In this document: one piece after another, positions 33,901 through 44,454 of the stretch
How positions within the stretch are numbered: the stretch's first letter is position 1
Layout of the letters: every line of letters begins with the position of its first letter
DNA from: Ulva prolifera
Taxonomy: Eukaryota; Chlorophyta; Ulvophyceae; Ulvales; Ulvaceae
Direction: 5' to 3'
Assembly: GCA_023078555.1 (NCBI GenBank)
Contig: CM041204.1
Coordinates: forward strand, 4,184,430 to 4,248,429
Length of the DNA: 64,000 nucleotides
Notes under the pieces: model-generated
The model's input: the letters and a program-made list of their open reading frames with translations, nothing else
What the model was told of the DNA's origin: nothing
Databases searched by the model: none
Program-made: the position numbers and the translations under genes

Positions 33901-35823
33901 CTCGCCACAATGAGACTGAGCATCTGCTATGCGAAGCGCGTCTCGAACTCTCCCCCCATAAGAGCCGCAGCAGCTAAGCTGGGAACGGATGGAACGCAGC
34001 ACGCACTCGTGCTTCACTGAAGTGCATACATGCATGTGTTGCAAGGGCAAAGCTGGAGGGGCCGGTAGCACCGCCAGGACGACGAGGAAGCACACGAACA
34101 ACCCAACGCAGACATGCATGTGTTGCCCGCAATTATGATCTGCAGCACATGGCTCGCAGGAAGTGCATGCAGAGGGAATGTGGGGGACGCTTGCCTTGGG
34201 GAGGACGATGAGGAGGAGGTACACGATGACCTCGCCGATGGAGGTGTTGCTGAACCACGAGGCCCACGCCTGCAGCGGCACCGCCGGCTTCGAGAAGAAG
34301 GCCCTCACGCGGTTGTTTGCTCGCCACACTGCACCAGCGCTCACCCTAACCCGATGTTTAAATTTAAACACAAAAATGCAGTTGTTGCGTTGGCCGGCAA
34401 GTGCTCGGGGGCTGCGATGCGCGCGCCACAGCCAGATGTTTGCGGGATGCAATTCCCAGCTCGCCGTGCTGAGGGTTGTCCGGGCACAGCAGAGGCAATG
34501 CCACTCACCTTGTCTGTTCAGTAAGCAGGGAGCGGCCGCGTTTGTGTGTGTGAGCTGCTGTTGCAGCGATGACAGGTGACAACCCTGGAGGGCAGTGGGG
34601 GGGGGGCTCACCTGAGGCAGCAGGCTGTAGGAAGTAGTAGCATGCCCAGCCCGCGAGTCCCATCACAAAGAACACCTGCACCACCAAAAGCCTACCTCAC
34701 AACCAACACCCACTGAAGATGCGTGAATGACCTCCCCAAACGACCTGCTCCACCATGAAATCCCACTGCAGCGACTGCAAACATGCTCCGCCGCCCTGTT
34801 TCTCCTGGCACCAACTCTAGAGATGTGAGTGTGGCCTAAACATCCGGACCCGACCACAACATCGGCGCCATGGTGGTAGCCTACACCCTATTTCCAACCC
34901 ACGCCGGCACCTTCACCCAACAAGAAGCGTGGACTGAGGTTCGCCCGTGCGGCACTCCTCATCAAGCCACTCAATGTGCACAGAACAGCATACACGCATG
35001 CACTGCATGCATGCACTCCAGCTAGCAAGGCGGGGGGGAAGGATGCGAGCGGCGGCGCACCATGTGGTACGAGATGAAGAGCAGGACGGTGTCGCCGCTG
35101 GCGGACATCCCGTACAGCTGGGGCACCTTGTACCTGTCGCCGCCGGGGGGGCCGTGGTGGCTCTCCTCCGGCGTGAGGCGGCCGGCGGCGAGGATGTCGT
35201 CGTACTGCGTCTGCGTGAGGTCGATCGGCCGCTCCTTCATCTCCACCTCCTGCAGCACGCGCAGGCTCTTGGTGGATAAGCTCAGGAGGTGGCTGCGACG
35301 CTGCGCATGCGCAGACAGGGTCTGCGCAGACCCGGTGAGCGCACACGTTGCGTTTTGTCACAATCGCGTGTTATTACGGGAGCTTGAACCATCGCAGAGC
35401 TGTGCACCAGAGCAGACTGACACTGGCAGCAGAGCACGGATCGTGAACAGGGGGGCACGCTGAGGGCCTGTCTTCGCCACGTCATCATGCGCCAGAGCGG
35501 TCGACCGGCCATGCATCAGCACCATCATGGGGGGGGGGAGCAGAGGGGGCGCACGTCTCGGAGGAACTCGATGAGTGGCGCGCCGTCGTACGTCACCTGC
35601 TCCATCCAGCCAACAATCTGCATGAAGCCGGCCCAGAGGACAAAGACGCCGACGACTGACCATATCAGCGGGTGGACCCACCTGCATGCATGCACGCCAC
35701 GTCAGCGCCTGTGCCGAGACGGCGCCTCATGCGGGGCCCGTGCGCTCTCACACGGCCGCGACCGACACGTCCCCGTATGTCCAGTCAAGTGAAGTACATT
35801 TGAAGTTGCTCTGCCGGATCCAT
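27971..35823 (-). CDS. FRO-type ferric-chelate reductase, 16 exons, about 843 aa
   Basis: Transmembrane flavocytochrome b that moves electrons from NAD(P)H through FAD and two hemes to extracytoplasmic Fe(III). Exons: 35823-35798, 35681-35555, 35300-35061, 34675-34612, 34328-34195, 33798-33685, 33273-33149, 32757-32547, 32328-32119, 31847-31653, 31200-30993, 30652-30443, 29911-29781, 29540-29282, 28678-28606 and 28175-27971; every joint keeps phase. Bis-heme His pairs are H276/H290 and H353/H367, each 14 apart. The FAD motif is HPLSVTS (about 453-459). The NAD(P)H site is GPYDGH (503-508, usually GPYG) and LSGGVGIAAVLPML, closing with GRPDM and SAGPKAM (about 790-819). Two hydrophobic helices (exons 13 and 14) split the NAD(P)H domain, a FRO hallmark not found in NADPH oxidases, and there are no EF-hands. 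One intron uses a GC donor (34,194). The acceptor of the tiny first exon joint is the least certain part. Confidence 0.85.
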
Positions 35824-36455
35824 GGACGTGCGCGGACAATGGCTGAGTGTCAGGGTGATGGCAGCGCTGAGCATCGACTTGAGAGGCTGTGACACTCCTG
35901 CTGCTGCTGTGTGGGGCTGGTTCAAGCTGGAATGGATTGGAGGGGCGGTGGGTGGGTGTGGAATTCAACACGACGCGACTCGCTGTGGGATGTGTCTCGA
36001 TCATCCGATGAAAAAGCCAGGTCGCGTTTGTTCGCGGGCGGATCACAGCCGCGGCCCGAAGGAATGTGTCTACAGCTGGAGAGGTGTGGGCAGCGGACGC
36101 AGCGACTGCGGCTTGAGGCAGCACACTGGCGTTCTACTTGTGTGGCATGGTATGGAGTGCTGCATGTGAATATGCACATGCGTGCTGGGCCAAGCTTGGC
36201 GCGATGAGTCACGAACGCGCGGTTGAGTCATGCACAGAACAATCTGGCGCTACGCGCGTGCACATTGCCAGGGTGTGAGGTCACGGTCCTGCCAGGGTTG
36301 ACACATGTGTTGCCATACTGCAGCCGTGATCATGATCACTTCAAAGTGCCGCCAGCGCTGCCAAGGCCGAGGCCGTGCGGTGCAGCGGGGCTACTTGTGG
36401 CATGGCTTGGGAGGGGCATCACTATGTACGCGTTGGTGCTTGCAAGCACTAGCAA

Positions 36456-36482
36456 TTGTACCATGTGCGTGCCATGGTACAA
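36456..36482. repeat. Inverted repeat, 10-bp stem with 7-nt loop
   Basis: ttgtaccatg, then tgcgtgc, then catggtacaa. A relative with a 7-base stem and also a 7-base loop sits at 38,304-38,324. Confidence 0.7.
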
Positions 36483-36913
36483 GGAGAAACGCGGCGAGGC
36501 GGACGCGCGGCACCCCGAAATCAGCGATCATTGATTGTGCTGCCGTGTGTGCACCACGACTCGTTCGCTCTTCTGGCAGGCAGCATCAATCGCGTGCCCG
36601 GCTTGATGCAGCCGCAACGCACCGTGCACCGTGCATCGTGCAGAGCGCAACACCGTGCGGCGCGTGCAGGGTGTGCACGGCCCACGCGTGGCCCCGTCAC
36701 TGTGACTGTGCTGCAGCTCACGGCGCGCTAGCTTGAGCGCAGTCGCAGTGGCTCGCCGGCTGGACTGCCTTCATGAAGCAAGAACATATGGCTGCTGTGG
36801 AAAGGACCAGGCCGTTCGCGGCAGGGGCCTGCGTAGTGCGAACAGCTGCGATCGCATAGTCGACCGGAATCACGGCCCCGTTCCTTCGCCGGCACGTGCC
36901 GTACGGTGAATCC

Positions 36914-36990
36914 ACGATTGCACCCTACACGGTGTTGCTGTTTGTCTTCACCCGTTCACTCTGTTGTGATACGATTGCACCCTACACGGT
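36914..36990 (+). repeat. 20-bp direct repeat, 57-bp period
   Basis: acgattgcaccctacacggt occurs at 36,914-36,933 and again, exactly, at 36,971-36,990. No gene is associated. Confidence 0.8.
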
Positions 36991-38303
36991 CGAATCGGCG
37001 GCCAGGTGAGGTGCAGTCGCGAACGCGCGCCGGTACCCTCAACTGCCGTCTGATGTCTGACGTGGAGAGCACCTGGAGTTCTCGCTCGCCAAAGCGCACT
37101 GCGCTGATTGCGCACATGTGTGTCTAGACATATCCGGCTACTTCTGGCAGCTGCGATGGCCATCGGCATCTGCCCCGAGAAATCAGGATCAGCTGCTGAC
37201 TGTATTGCAACAATTGCAGCATAAGTATTTACAAAAGAGTGAACGGAGAAAACAAACACAGAAACAACAATTGCAGGCGTCTTCCCTTGCCGAGGTTCTG
37301 GGCCAGGTCTGGTGTACGGAGCCCGGTACCAGGGCGTTGTGTAAATCGCGTCGTACCGGCACTGCAGCTGCATTGGTATACCATGGTACAGCGGATCCGG
37401 CGATCCTCCCGGGCAAGTGCATGCAGCAGCTCCGTGATACGCAAGCTCGCATCGTACCATCCGGAAAAAGCGCACGTTCGACACTACGACATCACAGAGT
37501 GCACGCAAAATTCAGTGCTGCAACTCGATGGCGAGATATCTCCGTGTGGGTCAGGGCCTCGTCAGTGCGATGCATCATATGAGCACTTTTCAAGTGTTAA
37601 CTGCCCGTGAGGCTGCAGTACTAGTGCCGCAGTGGATTGACCGGGACACACCCGCCAGCGTGACTGAAGCCTGCCGTTGGTGCCAGAAAAAGTGAATGGG
37701 TCTGAATGGTCAGATAGGCAACGGCACGGGCAGAGCGCCTGCGCTGCAGCACAACTATGGTAGCGGCGCAATTGAGGCACTGCTTCGATGCTCTAGTGCG
37801 TCGGAGAACCGGCACGCCAGGCTGTCTAAATGCCTTCTTTGTGTATGTGAACGTGCTGGTATGCGTGATGTATCAAGTCATGTTCCTGCGCCCGTAGTGG
37901 GCATATACACTGCAATTGCCTTGCACCGTGGCGAGGGCTCGCACTGGGGGCTCTCGGTGGGGCCTGCCATTGTCTCAGGTAGCCAGGTGCTTCGAACTTG
38001 AGGTTCAAATTACAGAGATTATCGGTGGCGGGGCCGTCGATGAAGTAGGTCTCTAGAGGTCAATCGCGACAACTGTCAGGTCTGGATCTATGCCGGCTGC
38101 CCAGCGTACTGCGCCGCGTCCCGATCGCGAGATATCTATCGATAAGGCACGCGTGAGCACCGATTCGTACTTACAGCGTCTGATGATCTGGATCACCAAA
38201 GAGGTTTTTCAGGTGGTGCATACGTTCTATATATCAACAGCGCAATGGCGCGCAGAGCTGCCGAGCGGTCGTTGTGATGGTCGGAGTCGACTCGTCGGGA
38301 TTG

Positions 38304-38324
38304 TGTACCAATCGGGATGGTACA
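38304..38324. repeat. Inverted repeat, 7-bp stem with 7-nt loop
   Basis: tgtacca, atcggga, tggtaca. The stem shares its core with the hairpin at 36,456-36,482. Confidence 0.65.
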
Positions 38325-40126
38325 AAACCCGGTCATTTCAATCCAGCTGGTCGTAACCGCGAAGGGTGTCACACGACACCAAAATCATTTGCTGTGGCTC
38401 GCGTCTTGCCTCCGTTGTCGCTGTAACATAAGGATTCTGCCCATTGTCTTGGCGGGCATTCACCAGCCGGAGGTGCAGAGCACATCGCGTGCAGCTGTGC
38501 AGAGCTACGTTGCGTGTGTGAGCAGATTGATTGACGCTTGTTGCACCTGAGCTGAAACGAGGGGATGGCATCATCCGTGAAGGCTGGTTCGACGTTCCGG
38601 AATTTTGTGCTTCATCAGCCACCACGACAGTCAATTGGATGGTGTACCAAGTATGATAATGGACTAGGTCACATGATCTATGGGTCATCATGTGCTGTGA
38701 TGGTATGCGCTCTCCATACTCTCGCCACACCTTCATCTCGCGCTGGCACAGAACTGCACGCTTGACTCAACGCGCACTGAGTGTACAGCTCTGCCATCGA
38801 TTGGGACGATTCGTTACTGCTAGTATGACAGCTTTACCTACTACTTTTGCTGAGGCCGGACCAATCGTAACTTGAACAAGAAATCGGTGATGGCACCACG
38901 CTCGTTCGAGTAGACACGCCAGTGCATGACGTGAGGCATCCCGCCAGCACTGCGCGTCTGCGTATTTGACTAATGAAACATCCCCACGATTGGCGGCAGG
39001 CGCTCGTGCTGTGTGGCAGCTCCGAGCACGAAAGAGCCTCATGAGGCCTCAGTGTGCCTTGAGCAGGCTCCGTGAGGCTGGGTGCGCACTGGACCCACTG
39101 CAGTCGGCGCGAGTGCGAGAGTTGCGGATCGCAAAGCAGTGGAAGCGCCAGTGCGTCCAGCGGACTGTCATGCTGAGGCAAACGCGCACGGGCGCGGTAC
39201 ATCGCCATACTGTGTCAGTCCATCACGTGCCGAGCCCACTGCGGTACGACCAGCGGTGCCACTGGTGCCCCCCCGGAACACAGCCAATGCTCGACGTGCA
39301 CCATCCGCGCCCTTATGTGTCGTGAGCGAGCCCCGTGCCAGCGATCACATCCTGGAATCGCTCTCCGCCGCGGCCCGGCTGTTCACTTGTTGATCATGCG
39401 AGCGCTGCCGTGGGACTTGACCTGGGAGAGAGTCACGTGAAAATTTCACCGGTACCAAGAATGCAGCACTGCGGCTCATACCGTGTCCACACCAGCGCCA
39501 CAAAGTCGACGTATCATGGCTTTGGATATCGCGAGAGTCCGACTGGTCAAGCAATGCCGATAGAGCGTGATAATTGCATGCCGCCTGAAGATCATGTCCT
39601 CGGATGCTGCAGCTTCATCACTGCCTGAGACACAGCTACGTCTGAGGTTGCTGATGGTACAACATCTCCCAGCGAGCTACAGACATGTTCACTCTGCAGC
39701 TTCTGCTCAAGCCCATGATGTGCTTTGGTCGCATGCAGTATTGGCATAGCCATTCCAAATGGCCCATATTTGTAGTTATAAGGGACAGAGGCCGGGCATC
39801 GAGCCGTTTCTCGGAATCCACTTGCAAAGCTGCTCTCTCATTCACGGCACCAGGCCGGCCCTGCCGGTGATGCCAGCCAAAGATTGAAGCCCCGCACGGA
39901 GCACAATCGCATTCCCTTTGCACAACGCCATACTCAACCGGCGCAAAGCATTCGTCACAAACACACCACGGTTCACCACACCACACCGACACGCACCCTC
40001 CGCCAACCGATTCAAGTGATCCATAGCAGGCTATCCCAAGCGACCATGCGTCTAAAACTATATGCATCAGGGTTGTACAAACGTTACGTGTTGCGTTTCT
40101 GCACGTCCCGCACCACCGCAGCACCC

Positions 40127-40208
40127 CGGCATATGTGGCCCCGTTAACTCGGAGATGTCAATCTCCAATAGGACGCGGCTCAGTAAATTCAGATTTACTT
40201 TACTGTTA
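40127..40208 (+). repeat. Dispersed 80-bp repeat, copy 1
   Basis: Starts cggcatatgtgg and contains ggctcagtaaattcagattt. Closely similar to 55,144-55,225 and more distantly to 57,607-57,690. The flanks are unrelated, so this is a dispersed element or conserved non-coding unit. Confidence 0.8.
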
Positions 40209-41020
40209 CCCCCGTCCTCCCGAGCCGCCTGGCCGCAACAGGTTTCAGCACAGGGGTTCACAATCGACACATCCCCTATGCACAAGGGGTCATCTGCATG
40301 ATGTTCCCTGTCCCCCAGCTGCCCGAGATCTCGTGCCAACGCCCTGAGCACCTCCGCCAGCCCCTCCGCCTGCGCATGTAAGCATACCATGTTGACATTG
40401 CGTTCAGGGATATAGGAGTTGCCAGGTTTCCCAAATCATTCTCAAGCAAATGTTTTAACACAGATGCAGATGTGCAACTCAATGGGAGATTGGCCATGGG
40501 CCTCACTGGTTTTCAGGTCCTTCGCCTGTGGTGACATGTGTTTTACAGCTGTCTAGATGCTCTACAATTCAATGGAATTTTGTGTATCCGGTGTGGCACC
40601 ATCGTGCCCAAATGGGTTGAAGCAATACAGCGAGCATGTACATCAAATGGCACACGCCAGCATCGAGCCCCGTAGTCTGCCACTTCTCCGAATTCTTGCT
40701 CAATTTGGTGGCGCTCTCGATCATGGCTGGAACAGGTCTCTTGGAAATGATCATACACGGCCATGCCATATGCAGTTTTGAGCACTATCCTTGTCATCTA
40801 GTCTCTCCAGGATTTGTTGGACTTGTGGTGGCGGGCTCAATTCGAATCTTTGAGCTCGCTGCCACCTGTAGCAACGGCATGGAGGTCAGCATGGCCATGG
40901 GCACTTCTCCATCCAGCAGCAGCCACGTGCCACCTCAGGAGCGAAACAAAGGCAAGTAGACACTCGGCAGATAAATTTGCGACGAGTAGGATGCTAATTG
41001 CATTCCTGCTCGTGAACAGA

Positions 41021-41394
41021 CTAGTTGAAGAGTAACGGGACGTTCCTTTCAAGCCTTGTCATCCCCGTGCAAGGCCCAAACTTGCTGTCGAAATCGAACT
41101 GTTCTAAGATATGCTGTTCCACTGGAGTGATCGGTTGAACAACTGCACGCGCGATCAGGGGTGTTGACGTGTGCGTGTGCAACAGTTGCATGCTGCGGAT
41201 GGGCCAGCACGCAGGCCTCCTGGACTCGAGAGCAAAGCAGTGATTCTGGCACCACGTTACATACCTTGTCCAACTTTCTGTGTCTTTGCGGCAGATTTTC
41301 CGCGGGCTGAGTCTTTGGAAGAACGCTCGTCCGTGTGTCGGGCATGGGCCTGCGATTGCCGTTGAAATTGAGCGGCAATGCTCTGATTTTGCAT
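41021..41394 (-). CDS. POLD4: DNA polymerase delta small subunit (POLD4/Cdm1-like), 3' end uncertain
   Basis: Two exons, 41394-41265 and 41142-41021, joined in phase 1 by a GTATGT...GTGCAG intron. The first exon reads MQNQSIAAQFQRQSQAHARH and a Lys/Ser-rich stretch, as expected for the disordered N-terminus. The second holds the diagnostic POLD4 signature ILEQFDFDSKFGPCTGMTRLER (residues about 55-76; family pattern LxQFDxxxxyGPCxGixRlxRW). As read, the frame then gives NVPLLFN and stops, 83 residues in all, lacking the usual Trp and the following C-terminal helix. A further exon is likely: a frame starting with Trp follows an acceptor-like CTCCTGAG at about 40,942, but no GT donor fits it. 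It is divergent from the plus-strand gene at 41,929. Confidence 0.68.
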
Positions 41395-41928
41395 ATTGCC
41401 GACGGAAGATATAGAAATGACTCAGTGGTGGCAGGACCTTATCGAACCGGCTATGTCTTTTACTTTGCACTTTGGGCGAAACAGTGAGCAAGTAGTCTTC
41501 AGACAACGCTGCAGAAGGGCATGCCCGCACGATTGGAGAATTGAAAGCTCCAACTGGTCACGAGACACCTCTTACGCGCATGCGGCCCGATGCTCTCTGT
41601 TTTAATGCCGTGCTGGGATGTGGGCGATGACAGAGCGCCACGGCATGCAGTCGAACCACTCGTCGCCACAGAGAATGCAGCTCAGCTTGCAGCAGCTCAG
41701 GACGCAGCGGGTACATTTGTACTATAGGTGTCAAGATAGTTTTAGACATGGTGGATTTCACACCACTCAGAAATATACGATCGTCGTTGTAGATTCTGTG
41801 CTTCTCGCTCCGGAGCAGCATGAACCAGAGCCCGCTCATTGTTCACGCATCATTACGCTGACGTCAGTCCGAATCAATCTCGCAGCTTGATCACACATAT
41901 CGGTCCGATAGCGCCTGCACCGGCGGTC
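41395..41928. promoter_or_regulatory. Divergent spacer between POLD4-like gene and the 41,929 gene
   Basis: 534 bases separate two start codons facing away from each other, so this should hold both promoters. No TATA box was seen. Confidence 0.4.
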
Positions 41929-43218
41929 ATGGAGGAGAGCGAGCAGCGTCAGCCTGCTTCACAGCTATTTGGCGGTGTCTTGCCAGACAAGAGGGTCACA
42001 CAGAGCAGCCAGAAAGTGGTGGATTTCAATGCCAAGGTGATTACGCTGTTATGCAGCCGCTCTGGGCACTGCAACGCTGTTGTTCCTGTTCCACCACTGC
42101 ACAAGCTTGTCGTAGGGAACACGGTCTCACCACTACGATCCTATGCAGCAAATAACGAGTGCACTGAAAGCTGAGGCCACAGCACTCCAAGCCCTTCATG
42201 TATACTTGTTCAAGGGCCTGAAAGACCTGGAGGTACGTGCCTTGCTTGTGCACCACCTGTGCCGGACTCGGGCAATCTGCATGTAGCTCAGCATGGCTCG
42301 AGACGCCAATTCCCACCCATATCTTCGAGTAACACCATGCTTACTGGTCTATTGGAAGCCTCCGGCGAAGTAACCTGACTGCCTGATGCGGTCCACAACA
42401 TCCTTTTGTACCACCGCTATGCCCACTGGCAAGTGCCCGGATCCAGCGGTCCACAGCTCAGCTGAGTGTGTTCACACCAACGGAAGCGCCTGTAGGTTGA
42501 AAGGACATGCTTGGAGTCCTTGAGGAGAGCAGTCGCCAGCGGCGAGCACGAGCAAGCACCACCTCAACCACTCCGCCAAGGCCCTCCCGGCTCAGGCAGC
42601 GAACCCGATCCATGCAGCAGGCTGCTTGACCGGCTCCTGCCTGTCGACGCTCCCGTGACCGACACCGACATCACCGCAGCCACGGCAGCGCCGAGCACGG
42701 CCCGTCTAGCTGCAGCACACACCCCCGCTCCCCCCACTACCCGCGCGGCCGGCCGCGGCCGCGGCGCCACTGGCCAGCGGAAGGCAAGGCAGGCCGGGAG
42801 GGCTTTGGGAACCGCGGCAGTGGTGCCGGCGCGCAACGCCGCACGTAGTTGCAGGCGGCAGCGCAGCACCACTGCTGCTGGGGGTGGCGGCTCGGCACGG
42901 CGGAATCCACAGCGGGCGGGGCACGGCGAGAGGGGGGGTGGAGGTGGTGCTGCGGCGGCAGACCGCGACGCGGGGGGTGGGGTGGCATGGGGTGCTGATG
43001 TGGAGGGGCGGGAGCAGCATATCACGATGGATGATCTGCTGGGCACGGCTCTCAGCCATGAGGAGCTGCTGGCACAGCTGGACGCTGCGCAGGAGATCCT
43101 CGGGCAGGGCCTTGAAGAGCTGCTGCATGGTGGCGACAACGGTGTGGGGGTTGGGGCGGAGGGCACAGTGGACGTGGCTCACACGCCCCCGGACGGCGGT
43201 GAATCCAGTGATTCGTAG
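41929..43218 (+). CDS. Unrecognised protein with coiled-coil N-terminus and basic middle, about 304 aa
   Basis: Exons 41929-42036, 42149-42232 and 42496-43218; all phase 0 with GT-AG introns. Residues 1-36 begin MEESEQRQPASQLFGG; exon 2 (28 aa) is a helix (ITSALKAEATALQALHVYL) continuing into VERTCLESLRRAVASG. The middle is low-complexity with Arg/Gly/Ala-rich stretches (about 110-190), and an acidic amphipathic helix (MDDLLGTALSHEELLAQLD...) precedes a Ser-rich end. This could be a nuclear or RNA-associated scaffold, but that is only inferred from composition. TGTAA follows the stop after 67 bases. Confidence 0.6.
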
Positions 43219-44454
43219 ACAGGCGCAAGTCACGCATGTGCTCAGGCTCACAACACCTGAGCACATTTGTGGCCAGACTGGGCATGTAATCGAAGCAGGC
43301 GGGCAGCGCCCCGGTGACAGGATACATAGAGCTCCCAGCAGCAGAACAGTATCGCAGAATGTTGTTGCATGTGGTATGTCATGCATGATGCGGTCAGCTG
43401 TTGATCCTCCAGGAACACAACAGAAGCTGCACTTCCATGGGACTCTTTCAGACTTGAATTAAGGTATTCAATGAAATAGACGATCGTGACAGATCATTGA
43501 GCCACCGGCCTGAGAAACGATGGCTGTGGGGAATCATCATCAGCGGCTAAGTGACAGCGTATACAAATTCCTGGGCTTGACCTCTTGTCCCATCGCACCC
43601 ACACACCATTCGCTTGCTTACACACATGTACAGAGAAGCGCTAAGATATGGCTGGTCAAACTGGGGCCCCGTGACTCGACGAGCCTTTCTTCTCATCTCG
43701 AGCGCAAGCACACAGCCTCTCCCGTACCCCTCCCCACAACCCCAGCAGCCCTCACACACATCTCAGCAGCTGCACAGCCCTGGCCAGGCCGCGAATGGTC
43801 ACGGCGAGCACCTCCGCCACCATCGAGCCTCCCCCCCGGCAGACAGCGGCCACGGCAATGCCGGGGAAGGCCATGCAAATCCACCTCGGGTATCTCGCAT
43901 TGCTCTCGGAGCACCGGCGCCGTGGCCATGCCGCCTGGCCAGGCGGCCAGCGCAGCTGCCAACACGTGCAACAGCGGCGTGCACGGCACACAGCCATCTC
44001 GATCCCAGCTCCCCCTATGCGGCACGAGTCATGTCCCACGCCCGCCACAGAGCAAGTTCCTCGTCACGTCGAGACAAGCTGCCAAGACCTTTCCCCCCCC
44101 CCCCTCCCCCAAAACAGGGGCAGCGCATCGCACAGATTGATGTACACGGTCAGCGTGGCATGCATGCGGGCCGGTGGTCGTGGTCGTGGTCTCCTGGCGC
44201 CAGCCACACCGTGTGCGGCAGCCCTGCGCAGGGCCGCCGCGCGATCGAATAAGCAACCACCACCGCACCCTGAGCACGCCACCGAGGTGCTGCGGCCACC
44301 CCAGCCTCGCTCGACAGCTCTCCGCGGCCTACGTGATCCCTCCAAGATCGCAAACCTGCGGACCGTGCTGCAGAGGCCCGGGCGGTGTCCCCGCGCCAGC
44401 CCCGGAGGCGTCCGTGCATCCCCGGCCATCCCACCCGGTGCGGCGCGTGGGGGG
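43219..44454. other. Convergent spacer before the AP2 gene
   Basis: 3' regions of two convergent genes. Long open frames on both strands (for example plus 43,795-44,718) overlap the AP2 last exon or are C-rich low complexity; I treat them as chance frames of GC-rich DNA. Confidence 0.45.
43285..43289 (+). terminator. Probable poly(A) signal (TGTAA) of the 41,929 gene
   Basis: TGTAA 67 bases after the stop codon at 43,218. Confidence 0.4.

Larger units (their letters stand above)
35824..41020. other. Gene-poor 5.2 kb
   Basis: No gene could be supported. Contents: the reductase promoter region at the left end; a frame at 36,250-36,350 with a zinc-finger-like C-x4-C...YCSxxH pattern; two hairpins of the form TGTACCA-N7-TGGTACA (36,456-36,482 and 38,304-38,324); a 20-base direct repeat (36,914-36,933 and 36,971-36,990); and one copy of an 80-base dispersed repeat (40,127-40,208). 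Possible remains of transposons, but no transposase or reverse transcriptase was recognised. Confidence 0.5.

Noticed and set aside
27971-35823. NADPH oxidase (respiratory burst oxidase) as the identity
   Set aside because: No EF-hands, and two membrane helices interrupt the NAD(P)H domain with GRP and GPKxM motifs following, which is the plant FRO arrangement.
40127-40208. Resemblance of the dispersed repeat to the 5' part of 18S rRNA (CATATG ... GGCTCA-TAAAT ... TTATTT)
   Set aside because: Only short words agree, spacing differs, and the most conserved rRNA blocks are absent.
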